64,000 bases of DNA. Source: Icerya purchasi (Eukaryota > Arthropoda > Insecta > Hemiptera > Monophlebidae). The notes under the pieces were generated by a model, which was given only the letters and a program-made list of their open reading frames with translations, ran no database searches and was not told the DNA's origin. A program made the position numbers and the translations under genes. Below are positions 33,515 through 45,049 of this stretch, one piece after another (the stretch's first letter is position 1; each line of letters starts with the position of its first letter). The DNA lies in assembly GCA_039619475.1 (NCBI GenBank), contig CM077116.1:458861576-458925575 (forward strand), written 5' to 3'.

Positions 33515-34809
33515 TTGTTAAATTCAATGCCAGACGCGTCCGACGGGGGAGGTAAGCCTCCCCCGACTAATTCTCGCTCTTCTACTAAAACTGCTTCCGA
33601 TGTAACAAAATCATCGAATAAAATTAAATCATCTGTTAATCATTCTTCACCGTCTTCTTCTAAATCTGTTCCCACTGCTTGTCCTAATAATAACTCGCAG
33701 ACAGTGTCCCCCACTGTTGAACAAACAGTCATGGACACTTCATCTGTACATAACATTCCGTCTAACCCTACTAATACCGATAATCAAATGAAGGCTACCT
33801 CCTCTTTAAACGTATTTCCAAACAACTACGAAGGCCAGATCGTTGTTCTTGTTGAGAGCCTGGAAGACAAGAATATTGCCTATCTCCATCCCATGTCTTT
33901 GGCCAGAATGTTTTGTAAAAAAATTAATGGTCTCTCCTCCATTTCTAGGTCAGGAAAAAACTTGGTAAAATTAATTTTCACGTCTGTTATCGAAGCCAAC
34001 AATTTCATCCTTTCGGACGAATTACACAAAGAATTAAAAATCCGATCTTTCATCCCGCAATCTCTGCTATTTCGACTTGGTGTAGTCCGTGACGTCCCGT
34101 CCAATATTTCTGTTGACGAACTATTGTCCAATTGTTCATCGGAGGTACCCATCTCTAGTATTCGTAGGTTGCAGAAAAGGTCTCTCGATAAAGATAATTC
34201 CTTTACTCCTATTCCTATCTTTGCGTCCACTGCGGAGAGAATCATTCCGCTTTGGACCCCAACTGTCAAGTCTTCAAAGAACAAGTCAAACTTCAAAAAA
34301 TAATGAGCTTACAAAATGTCTCATATTCCGAGGCAAAAAATATCTGCCAAGCCAAGTTAGTGTCTCCAGCCTTTTCTTTTGCCGATATTTCAAATTCTTC
34401 AAACTTTCCCGCTTTGGCGAATTCCTCTCCTGCCATCCCTAAGAGGAAACGTCAGAAAGGCTCCAGTAGTTCGTCTTCCTCCTATATCAGGCTTCCTACG
34501 CAAAGGCACTTTTCCAACTCTACGTCTCCTAATCCCTTGAACAAATATTATTCAAGTTTAACGCTCAGTGCTGGCACTAAAGGTTATCGTTATAGTGCTC
34601 CAAAGGTCTCCAATCCCCCTACAGTATCTCCCTCTGTTCTCGTCAACAATGTAAAGGCACCAGCAGCTAATAACGTTTCCTTCAGTGACTCCGCCCCTCC
34701 TCCTCCTTTCAACCCTATAGCTGCTACACTACGAACCGCCCTTGGCAGACTGGACATTCCCAATTTAGAAGATAAATTAGAGGCTTTATGTCAGATTTTA
34801 CAATCATAG
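33515..34809 (+). pseudogene. I-like ORF1 (gag-like), internally deleted
   Basis: The first frame (33515-34303) has a Ser/Thr/Pro-rich N-terminus and a globular part (LYSKFCKK-type region reading LARMFCKKINGLSSISRSG, then LLFRLGVVRDVP and RRLQKRSLDKDNSFTPIPI). At about 34220 the homology jumps to the +2 frame, which reads CVHCGENHSALDPNC, a CX2CX3HX6C zinc knuckle (34222-34266). It continues through QVFKEQVKLQKIM, a Ser-rich basic linker and LEDKLEALCQILQS to TAG at 34807-34809. The knuckles expected before this one are gone, so a deletion removed them and shifted the frame. The protein would bind the element RNA. Confidence 0.75.
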
Positions 34810-35053
34810 ATATTGAAGCAGAAGTACTTCCACTTCTTCCAGTCCTTTATACGGTTTGCTCCTCCTTTTGTCTTTTCATCCTCAAAAGCCCTGTTTCAAT
34901 TTTTATCCTTTTAAATGATGCTATTGATTTCTTCATTCACCTCAGTCTCAACGCAATTTTTCATAGTGCGCCTCATCGCTTGCCGCTTTCTCGGCTGTTC
35001 ACACATAATGAGTTATATTTTTTACCCTACAACTTTCTTGTCAACTTTTTTCT

Positions 35054-35400
35054 AGCGTTCCTTCGGTGTTGATTGCCTCCTTTAACTAGGTTGGTTGATA
35101 GCATACCAGGACCCATTTGCAAGGATTTATTTGAGCGATGGGAGCTTTCTATTTTTATTTCCTTTTGTAATTTTCTCTTAGCGTTCCTTGGGTGTTGCTT
35201 GCCTCCTTTAACTAGGTTGGTTGATAGCATACCAGGACCCATTCGCAAGGATTTATTTCAGCGATGGAAGCTTCTTGTTCCTTTTCTAAAATTTTAAACA
35301 GCGTTCCTTTGGTGTTGCTTGCCTCTTTTAATTAAGTTGGTTGATAGCATACAAGGTCCCAGACGCAATGATTGCTTTGAGCGATGGGTGCTGTTATATT
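35054..35400. repeat. Tandem repeat, about three units of 120-126 bp
   Basis: Units start AGCGTTCCTTCGGTGTTG, AGCGTTCCTTGGGTGTTG and AGCGTTCCTTTGGTGTTG at 35054, 35180 and 35300. Each contains TAGGTTGGTTGATAGCATAC or a close variant. The units lie in the spacer between ORF1 and ORF2 of copy E. Confidence 0.85.
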
Positions 35401-35682
35401 ATGCCTACTGTCGTGACTATTGTAATATTCTTCTGCGGCACCAGCCTCATTATAATTTACTCGAGCGGTGGATCTTCTCACCTTTGCCTACACTTCCCAT
35501 AAATCTTTCCTCAGTTGCGTTATTCTGTGGCAAACGCCTTCTCCCTTTTCTCATTTCCTCTTGTCCCAATCTTCCTCTACTACTGCTTCAGCCTTCTAAG
35601 TTTTTTCTTCTCTTCTTACTCTCCTCTCTTCACTCTTCCATTTTATTCCCCAAGTTGATGGCCAATAACCTGGTTCCTCACA

Positions 35683-38620
35683 ATGTTTCCGAAACTTAAA
35701 ATCCTTCAGTGGAACTGCCGAAGCCTTAGGGCTAACAAGCCCTCTCTTGAGAGGCTGTTAGATCAACATAATATTAATATTGCTTTGCTTTCTGAAACAT
35801 GGCTAAAAAGCTCATCTGACCTTCATTTCAAGGGATTCTCCCTTACTAGTTCTAACCGCGCGGACGGTTATGGAGGCGCAGCTATCCTAATTAGAAATGA
35901 CATCGTATTTCTTACTCATAACAACTTCCAACCGTCCTTTCCTCCCAACCCTCCTTTCCCCAATCTAGTTCACGTTTCAATTCCTAATGATTCTGGTAAC
36001 CCACTTAACATCATCTCCGCTTATTTCCCTCCTAATTTTGATTTACGCGATTTCCTGTTTCCTACTTTCATTAACTCTCTTTCGACTCCCTTTATTATAG
36101 GCGGAGACTGGAATGCTCACTCACCTTTCTGGGGTTGCACTAACTATAATAATAATGGTGCAATCCTAGAAAATTTCATTCTTCAAAATGATCTATTTCT
36201 CCTTAATGACGGTACACCCACCTGTGTCAGCAACCCTCTAGCTCCTAGTTCCATTGATCTATCTTTTACATCTCCCAATCTTGGTTTTAGCTGCTCATGG
36301 AACACTCTGGATAGAACTTTTGGAAGCGACCATGTTCCCATCATCATTTCCTTAAATAAATTTTCTCATTCTACTCTGAACAATCCTACTCAATCTCATA
36401 GATGGGTTCTCTCTAAGATAGACTGGCCCATCTTTCGCTCCTACGTTGACTCTTCACTGTCTCTAATTCCTTCGCATTTAAATCCATCTTCTCAATACGA
36501 CCTCTTTATGGAATCTATTTCCAACGCCTTAACTCTTTCTCCTCCTCCTGCTCAGCTTCCAACACATAAAAGGTCCAAATTTGTTTCCTCTATGTGGTGG
36601 AGCCAAGAGTGCAAAGTTGTCTTTGATCGAAGTTTATCCACCTTTAAAACATTCCGTTCCTGTCCTAATCTCTCCAATTTTCTCGCTCACAAAAATGCCA
36701 ATGCGAAAGCTAGGTATACTCTTAAAACGGCAAAAAAGAATTCGCGGAGAAATTTCTGCTCCGCTTTCTCCCGTTCCACTCCTCTTACTCACATTTGGAA
36801 AATGGCGAAGACTTTCAAATCTCCCTCAGCTCAACATCTTTCAAATCATATCCTGTCTCCGGACAAATTAATTCCATTTATGAATTCCTTAGCTCCTTGT
36901 TACGTTCCTAGCTTCCAAATCATTTCCTACTCACTCCTTTTACCTACACTGAATTGGAAGCTGCCTTACGTAATTCTTCTAATTCTTCTCCTGGTAAAGA
37001 CGGAATTCCCTTTCTTGTTCTAAAAAGTCTCTCTGATTCCGCTCTTCGGTTCCTCTTAAATGTATTCAATTCATTTCTATCGTCCGGTTCTACTCCATCT
37101 GTTTGGAATATTTTCATTGTTGTCCCGATCCCAAAACCTAACTCCTCCTCTCTTCGACCAATCTCACTTGCTCCCTGTGCCAGAAAGCTGTTTGAAAGTA
37201 TAATTAATAGATGGCTAATTTGGTGGCTTGAGCACAATAAAGTATTGCCAAATAATATGTTTGGATTTCACCCTGGACGCGGCCCTCCCGATTGTATCAG
37301 TACTTTCTTGTCAGATGTGTATTTATCCTTTATCAACAAAAAATTCCTCATTGCTTTCTTCGTCGATGTCTCTGCTGCCTTTGATAATGTCCACCTTCCC
37401 ACCCTATTCGGTTCCATGCTCTCCTTGAATATTCCACCCTTCTTCTCTGCATTAGCCTTTTCCAATCCAGGACTATCTTTCTCTCTTCTCCGCTCGAACC
37501 TATTTCTAGATTGGTCTTTCGGGGACTGCCGCAGGGCTCTTGTCTAAGTCCAACCCTTTTTAACATTTACCTTATAAAAACTGCTTCTCTGTCAACAATC
37601 TCCTCTTCCCTTTTTTTTGCTGACGACATCCTCATTTACTCCACCGATCGTAGTATCTCCACCGCTAATTCCCAGCTGCAACATTACTTAACGATTTTGG
37701 AAAGCGCTTTATCTATTATTCATCTGTCTATCTCTCCAACGAAATCCTCTGCTGTTGTCTTTACTCTTCGTCCTTTTGACCCCTACTTAGTTAGTCTTTC
37801 CTTAAATAGTAATCCGATCCCCCTGGCTAACCATTTCCGTTACTTAGGAGTATTTTTGGATAGCCGTCTTTCGTTCCACAAGCATATTAACTATATATAC
37901 GTGTCATCACTAAAAAGGCTCAACCTTATTAAGTCCCTTTCACGTACGAACTGGGGAGGTGATCCGTGCATTTTGCTCATGTTCTACAAATCCTGTATCC
38001 GTTCTATTCTAGATTATTGCTGCTTTATTTATGGTAACTCTTCCAGGTCTTTGCTCTCCAAGCTCGATCGCGTCCAAAATACTTGCCTCCGCCTCTGTCT
38101 TGGAGCTCAGAAATCTTCTCCTATCCCTGCTATTCAAGCGGAAACCCACATTCGTCCACTCTTTATTCGGCGTTCCTATTTGGGCTACCGCTTCCTTATT
38201 AAACGTCTTCCTATCTCCTCTTCCTCACTTATTCCTTCTTATTCCCTCATTCTACAGGATTGGCGATTTAGTGCCAATAAAACACCAATTCTGTCTCTTA
38301 TTTCTACTCGACTCCTTCAATTTTTACCATACATTCACACTTGCGATAAGCTCCCATATTTTTCTTTTAACTTTTCCTCCTTTCTTCATCCAATTAATTG
38401 CTTTTACTCTTCTGCTCCCCCTACAGCCGTTCTGCATCACGCCGTTAGATCGGAATTTTTACATACCTTAAACTCCCACTATTCTAACCACGTTACAATC
38501 TACACGGACGGTTCCAAGAGCCCAAGTGGAGTTGGTGCAGCCTTTCTTTGTCCTTCATTAAATCACTCTGAGTCCTTTAAACTTCCTTCCTTCTGTTCGA
38601 CTTTCTGTGCATTACTGGAA
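35683..38620 (+). pseudogene. I-like ORF2: endonuclease, RT, partial RNase H
   Basis: ATG 35683 opens KLKILQWNCRSL. The APE-type endonuclease shows LLSETWL, GGAAILIR, IIGGDWNAHSPFWG, SSIDLSF and GSDHVPI. A frameshift near 36915 leads into RT (TELEAAL, SSPGKDGIP, LRPISLAP, GFHPGRGP, FFVDVSAAFDNV as motif A). A second shift near 37505 precedes RGLPQGSCLSPTLF (motif B) and FFADDIL (catalytic, about 37613-37630). The RNase H opening TIYTDGSKSPSGVGAAF is intact, but the sequence departs from the family after CSTFCA (about 38603) and ends at a chance stop at 38650. The catalytic residues seen are conserved, so decay appears moderate. Confidence 0.87.
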
Positions 38621-38714
38621 AAAACTAAATTGGTCAGTCAATCGATATGAGTACGTGAGCTCTACCAGTTTACTTTCATTCTTTGAAGGAAGGCCTGTAG
38701 CCTGGCGCGAGAAG
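38604..38714. other. Unidentified junction sequence
   Basis: About 110 bp between the broken RNase H and the minus-strand LINE poly(A). It matches neither neighbour by eye. Confidence 0.4.
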
Positions 38715-41065
38715 TTTTTTTTTTTTTTTTTTAATAATTTGCAGGTCCCACAAGGCACTAGCCCGTCTGTGAGTTCCCAACATAATTATATCATTTATTT
38801 GTACAATATAACATCAACTTAACTTAAGTACTACTTTCTGTTACAACATAAAAAGTATTAACTTATATATTACTATACTATAAAATCCACACTCTCATTA
38901 TTTATCATTTATATTACAATTATACCATCATCTAAAATAATATTTCCTATTACAATACCTTAATATGATAACACTTATATATTACAATAATACAGTATAA
39001 TTTTTATACAACTACCACTCTCTCATTAGCAGCTTAAAACTGGAGATAGTGACGAGTGTTATGTCAACGTAGCGTCAATGTTATAAGTGGTTATTACTAG
39101 TATTACGATACCTTTTTTTTTTTTTTTTTTTTTTTTTTGTTACCATTTCTATTGCTCTTTACACCATGCTATCAACCAAATTTTAACCTTGTTTTTCCAT
39201 CTCTCCAGATTTTTTTCATTTCGAATTTCCTTTGGTATGTTCCCCATTAATTTTATTAATACCTCTTTCTCCCCATTGTGTCTATTTTACTGTTAATCCT
39301 CCTAGATATCGTATATAATAAGGTTTATCGCAAATTCCAGTCCTGTACGTTCTTGTTCTAGTTGGTAACTGCTTATCTTCGAGTTTAGCATACTCAGTAA
39401 TTTGCTGTAATAATATAAAGCATTTTTGGTGACATTTCGTTATTTTTGTTCCACCAAGTGATGTTAGCTAATGCGTCCGTCTTACTCTTGTTGTGTAAGA
39501 CCAGTTTTAAACATTTTTTTTTTGCAATTTGTTGATTTTCCTCATTTCTGTAATTTTTGCCTCACCCCAAATTCCGATTCCGTATTTAATTCTGAACATT
39601 ATTACAGCTTCGAAATATAACCTTAGGCTTCTGTATGTCATACACCTTGTTTCAATTTATGTAGTGCAAGAATATAGTTTACCCGACTTTTCCCGCAATA
39701 TTGTCAATATGGTTTCTCTATGTTAAACCTTTATCTAATGTTATCTCAAGATATTTAAATTCATCCACATTTTCTAACTTTTCACAACCACATATTTCCT
39801 TTCTATGTAAACACTTTGCATTTTGTAAAATTAATTTGGGGACAAACGTTCTAAACCGGCTTGGCGTTCTCATATATGCATCACTTTTGTTTTTTTAGCA
39901 TTAATTAATAATTTTTTGTCATGCGCTCATTTGCATACATTACTGTGATCTTCTTGTAACATCTTTTCAGCACTTTCAATGTCAGAGTGTTCAATAACTA
40001 GTGCGATATCATCTGCATAAACATACACTTTAGAGTTCTTTACATATCGGTAGAGCGAATTCGTATATACCAAAAATAGTATAGGTGCCAATATTGTCCA
40101 TTGTCCAACTCCATAATTCATTATTTCTTTTCTACTGTGTTCATTCCCGATCTTTAATAAAAATTCTCTTTCTTTTATGTAACTCCAAAACCATTTTAGA
40201 TACCTCACTTTTACACCCATTTTTCTTATGTCCTCAATTAGTATTTCTTAGTCCACTAGATCAAAAGCCTTAGTAAGGCCTAAAAAAACTAACAGAAATT
40301 GTTTACCCACTGCTAATCCTTTATTTATATCTGATATTAGTGTTCTAAGTAGTAATATCGTCGATTTTCCCTCTCTAAAACCAAATTAATTACTATTTAT
40401 CAACTTATTTCCCTTCAAGTAATTTTTCAAATATTTTCCCACGTACTGCTCAATTATTTTTGCTATGACTGAAATTAATGTGATCGGTCTGTAGTTTTCA
40501 CACTGTTTTCTATCTCCACTTTTGTAAATTGGCCGTACCATACTGATTTTTAACTCTCTGGGAAATATTCTTTCTTTCAAGGAGTAATTAATCATTTTCG
40601 TTAGTAATGGGGTTAGTAGTTTTGAGTGTCTCCTGATATCCTTCACCCTTATTCCGTTGTATCCTTCGGCTTTATCCGGATTAAGTTTTTTTATTATGAA
40701 TTCTATTATGTCCTCTGTAGCTCTTGGAATGTATAAGGATATACTAGTTTCATCATCTATTTCAGTATTCAAGAATTTATTATCACAGAAGTGTTTCATT
40801 TTCCCCGTTATGGATAAGTAATAATTTAAGAATGCGTTAACTGCATTGTCATAACTAGCAAAATTCCTGAGTATATCCTCGTCTATTATTACTTTTTTCT
40901 TTTTGCAGACTATTTTATTTATTATTCCCCAAGTTTTCTTCATGTCGTTGCCTGCTTTTTGTAATTCCTGTATGTAATATTTTTCTTTTGCTTGTCTTAT
41001 TTCGTATTAAGTCTAAATATTTGTAAAACAACGCGTTATTTTTAGTTAATTCGAGTCGTTCGGAA
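38715..41065 (-). mobile_element. 5'-truncated LINE (Jockey/CR1-like), minus strand
   Basis: On the minus strand the fragment enters at the fingers of RT, runs through RT and thumb, then an AT-rich 3' region, and ends near CTTGTGGGACCTGCAAATTA with poly(A) (38715-38732 as T on the plus strand). A second T run at 39113-39138 lies inside the 3' region and might instead be the true end of the coding copy. The clade is uncertain. Confidence 0.75.
39400..41062 (-). pseudogene. LINE reverse transcriptase, inactivated
   Basis: The minus strand reads NNALFYKYLDLIR, a frameshift, then KYYIQELQKAGNDMKKTWGI, PDKAEGYNGIRVKDIRRHS, VRPIYKSGDRKQCENYRPI and a TAA at about 40386-40388 where the family has the Gln of QFGFR. 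It continues GFREGKSTI, LVFLGLTKAFDLVD (motif A), MNYGVGQWTILAPILFLVYTN (motif B, degenerate) and VYVYADDIAL (catalytic YADD, about 40002-40028). It then reaches a thumb with further stops. The endonuclease domain is absent. Confidence 0.8.
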
Positions 41066-41470
41066 TGAGGAGAAAAATGATGCTCTGCTGTCTTGCTTTT
41101 AGTTCTTCATTAAATGTGTCCAGCTCGGTCGGAATTAGTTCAGGTTGCAACATTATCATCGAGGATGTGACGATAATAATGACACGGTCGTTTGCTGCAG
41201 AAGCCGGAAAGGAAATTGTCAGTCAAGTGGGTAGCTTGAGCGGTTCTAAGCGGTCTGCATTCGAAGAAGCGTTCGTGGCTCATCATTTCAGCAAAACGGC
41301 TTGCGAACTTTAACTGTTCCGCGCAACCTCGTAAACGCCGTTCGTAATCGGCCGAGTAGAGGCTATAAAGATTTTGACGAACTAACCGCGACCGAGTTGT
41401 TTCTTTATCATTAGAAAACGGGTTCGCATTTGTACTACTCGGTGCCAGTCTGCGCATCGTTAGTGTCAAG

Positions 41471-42500
41471 ATAGTTGTGTAATATCATCCGTGTCGGCTT
41501 TTCTACAGATGCCGACGGAAGGATGACCGAGGCGGTTTATTAATCACCGTTGCGCCGCCATCTCGTAAGGAATTCCAGCTCCTCTCGCTTCAGAATTTTT
41601 CCTCGTCTGTCCATCCTGTTCGCGAGCCCTGTCTTATTTACCGGTGTGGTGGAGCGGGGAAATGGGGGGAGGGGGCTTATTTCGGGCGCCGACGGGGTAC
41701 GACGAAGAAGAAGAAAATATGTTTAGACAATGCGAGTAGTCGAGAAAAGACGGAACGGCGGATAGCAGGCCTACACACATCCATTTGCCGACACTAAAGC
41801 CGACCGTAATGTAAACAGTTGAAGAACGATATTGTATTTACACCAGGCCACCGCTGGAAGGACCAACTATTCCGCTCCAGTTGTTCTCGTTGAGAATTGA
41901 TTGGGCCAAAAGTGAATTAGAGTCGACGAAGATTGGAATAATGCAAGAGCTACAACGGCGAATTGGTCGGTAATACGTAGCTCTCTCGGCTTTAACGGCG
42001 GATGGATGGATGAAGTGATCTTTTAAAATCTTATATCCATTTGCGTCGGTCGGGTAATTGCGGTTTATCTCGCCCCGCAACGCGTTTCCATCTCGCGCGG
42101 CCCGCACTTAAATTCGGAACAAGGCAGCATCCCTGGAGAAGAACAAACGGAACGTGCAACACTCAGCCAGCGAACGAGACCGAACAGCACACTGTGGCCT
42201 TTGATTTCGGCAACGTGACGGCGTGACGATGGCTGCAGAAGAAGCTCGAGGAGCATTTTCCGCCGATCGCTACCGCTATTTGATTATCTCACAAATTAAC
42301 CCTAAAAGCGGCTTGTTCAACTCTGTGAATTAATTATTTCGCTTAAATTCGATATCTGTGCCTTTTCGACAGCTCTTATTTTACACATCGCGCAGATGTT
42401 GCGACAACAGTTTTACTTTAATTTCGATGACGACATCGTCACGTTGGAATTCCCCCAAATTCAGCGTACCCGGCCCATTAGAAGCGCCTCTTAGAATTTC
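41471..42500. other. GC-richer, low-repeat stretch
   Basis: Base composition is visibly less AT-rich than the surroundings, with frequent CG dinucleotides (for example GGGCGCCGACGGGGTACG near 41680). Open frames on both strands overlap and show no motif. It may be unique sequence (regulatory or an exon I cannot recognise), but nothing proves function. Confidence 0.3.
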
Positions 42501-43800
42501 AGAAATTTCCTAAACATATACAATCAGTCAGCACACTGATTATCGCCTTTTTTGACCTACGGCGATTGCGGACCTCACGCGATCTGTCGTTTGTCCGCCG
42601 CGTTCCATTATTTCAACAAGCGCTCCGAGATAGATACAATTTTTCTTTTTCTGCCATCTACATCGCGCTCTATATTAACAGATTAATTGCGGTTTTCACG
42701 ACTTCGCACTCGGCCATTAATTGCAATCTAGATATTCCTGGTCGTTTCGTCATCGATCTATTACGTGTTTTAACTTTTTGCGTAGGCGTTTTACGCGCTT
42801 TCATGTGCACACACCTATATATTACTCACGTAACAGCTGTAAGAAAAGTAGTGGCCTACAATACGAGTCGATCTTTTCAAACGTACTTTTAAACCGAGAA
42901 ACGTATTATTTTCAGCAGGGCGATTTAAAAAAATGAAAGTGAATTAAAAAAGGCTGAGATAGTAGTCGAGCGAGTATGCCTTTTTTCAAATGCTTTTCTT
43001 TGCTCCGCTAACGACACACCTATCTGAAATTTCTAATGACACTAAATCATTGAACCATGATGGTCTAATCAATAAAACTACCTTATCGCATAATCTCCCG
43101 GGAAAAAATACGACCACTTGCAGCTTCTCATTCAAATCTTAATTTCTATCAGTCGTTCCTTTTGCCGAAAAGCATCTCCTTCCCTCCTTTACTTACATCT
43201 TGCCACTTTCTAACGTTAAAACGGTCTAATTAAATATTTCAGAAAATTAGCGCAGCACTTTCTAAATGTTGATACTTCCGGTGCGTTTTAATTTTCACCT
43301 ATACACGCGTAGTGATTAAGTGTAATTTATTCTCGTACACATACGAGTATAAATAACATAAATATATTTATATTTAATTTTCGGATTTTCAAAAGTATTA
43401 AAACATTCGTAAAATACGCTGTATCTTGCTTATAAACGATTATTCCAGCAACGTTTTTCGCAGTATTCTTAGCTGAAAAAGAAGAAAGAAAAAAGCGAAT
43501 ATATTTGGTATAAACATAGTACGTATTGCGTATTCTGAGGTAAATTCCTATTTTCAACTAGGAGAAAATTAAAAAACTATTTAAACAAAACCTTCAAATT
43601 TGTGATAAAATAGAACGTGTAAAAAATTTAATTTGACCCTGATATTATTTTCATTTTTCGAAGGAGTACGTTTTTTCAGTTTTATAACATTTAAAATTCT
43701 AGTTTAAATTCAAAGTATTTTAAGAATAATATCTCTTTGGTTGATTATTTTTTAGGCGCTTTCAATTGCCTGGATTATCGCGTCCATCGGATAGATTTTA
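42500..43800. other. No recognisable feature
   Basis: The open frame at 42566-42892 has no family resemblance that I can see. No repeat was noticed. Confidence 0.4.
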
Positions 43801-43829
43801 GATTAGGGAGTAAAGGTGAGGTTTTTAAA

Positions 43830-45040
43830 GAAAGGTGATCAATGAATTAAGTTGTACTGGGTTGTCGTCGGATATTGTCTGAGGGGTTATTTTATGCTGT
43901 AATCGTAGAGCAGAAAAGGAAGGATAGGAGAAGAGACGGTGTTTTATTATCATGATATCTGAGGAGCAGTAGGTACTGTCGAATTCCTTGATATAGATGG
44001 CCATGAGTAATTTTAGTGTGGCCGATACGGACTCTAGTAATAATAATTTCGCCGGTTCTATTGAGGTTGGATAAGTTTTTCCAAGGAAGGATTGATTTTT
44101 GACATGAAACGTCTTGAAAATTGTTCGTGCAACGAAATCAGCGACTATTGTTCTATTATTACGACTTATTCTGAATGTTAACAAAATGTTCGTATAAGCG
44201 AGCTTAAGGATTTTATGTTTATTTTTGCAAATATAAATTAAACGCGTAAACATTTTAGAAATAAAATGATTACCCTATAAGGTAAATAATAAACTCTAGA
44301 TGGCATTTTATTAATTTCCGGCGTAAGGGTAAATACAGCGCGTTCTGCTACTTAAGCTAAATAAAATCGTTATTTGTAGGTGAATGCATCCTGTTTGTTA
44401 AAATGGTATAATAAAATAAACTTTAATAACAAACAACTATATTGTTTGTTATTAAAATCGTTATTGATTATTATGAAATAAAAAGTACTGTGAATGCGTG
44501 TTTGTTTTATATTAGAGTATTTTTAAAACCAAGTCAGATTTGCTTTCAATTCAATCGTTAATACTGAAACCGATATAGACGTTTCACTTTAAATCAACGG
44601 GGCCCTGTGCTCTAGCACAGCCGCACCATAATTTTTGTGGTGTATTGTTGGGACCATTCTAATTGCCATTTGTTTTGAGTTTGTCGAGATATATATATGA
44701 CTGGCAGTCTTGCGGTATAAAGGGAAGAAATGGAAAAGTAAGGTGTACGGTTTTTGCAAGATTATCGACATTTTCGTTACCGGAGATACCAATGTGACTC
44801 GGAATATACATGTGAAGCTGATTTAATTTGTGATCAGGATAAGGTGTTGTATAGGTTGAGTATTTTCTGAATTAGATGATTGTTTTCGGAAGTGTTTTGG
44901 AAAGAAACTAAGGGGAGCTTAAGGAATCGGTCATAATTTAAAATTTTCCAGATTGATAAGTATCATTGACGCGGGATATGTAATGGTAGATGGCCATTAA
45001 TTCCGCTGTGTCGTTGGAAGAGAACGAGAGGAGAGAGAAG
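43830..45040 (-). pseudogene. LINE RNase H and C-terminal region, minus strand
   Basis: The minus strand reads AELMAIYHYISRV and IMTDSLSS (about 44900-45010), then YIPSHIGISGNENVDNLAK (about 44755-44812), the diagnostic LINE RNase H end. After a non-matching stretch (about 44260-44570), FLGKTYPTSIEPAKLLLLES and VRIGHTKITHGHLY (about 43995-44040) give the usual C-terminal region that follows RNase H. Frameshifts and stops are frequent. The middle stretch may be another insertion and contains a small palindrome at about 44420-44455. Confidence 0.72.
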
Positions 45041-45049
45041 TGGAATGGT

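Larger units (their letters stand above)
33300..38603 (+). mobile_element. I-like LINE, 5' part to RNase H (copy E)
   Basis: This is the fullest copy. It has a 5' leader (about 33300-33514), ORF1 (33515-34809, damaged), an unusually long spacer with a tandem repeat (34810-35682) and ORF2 with endonuclease, RT and the start of RNase H. Homology to copy A stops within RNase H after CSTFCA. The missing end is the 3' one, contrary to ordinary 5' truncation, so this copy was cut by a later event rather than by incomplete reverse transcription. The clade (I-like) is inferred from endonuclease, RT, RNase H and CCHC-type ORF1. Confidence 0.82.

Noticed and set aside
35073..35400. CRISPR array
   Set aside because: The three units are long, contiguous and diverged with no unique spacers, and the context is a eukaryotic LINE.
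34788..35699. Open frames between ORF1 and ORF2 of copy E as an extra protein
   Set aside because: They run through the tandem repeat and the pyrimidine-rich spacer and resemble no known LINE protein.
41065..41469. Overlapping open frames on both strands as a small gene
   Set aside because: Neither frame has a motif, and both look like by-products of the more GC-rich sequence.
43825..44253. A single intact 142-codon host gene on the minus strand
   Set aside because: Its internal parts align with the C-terminal region of LINE ORF2 when frameshifts are allowed.
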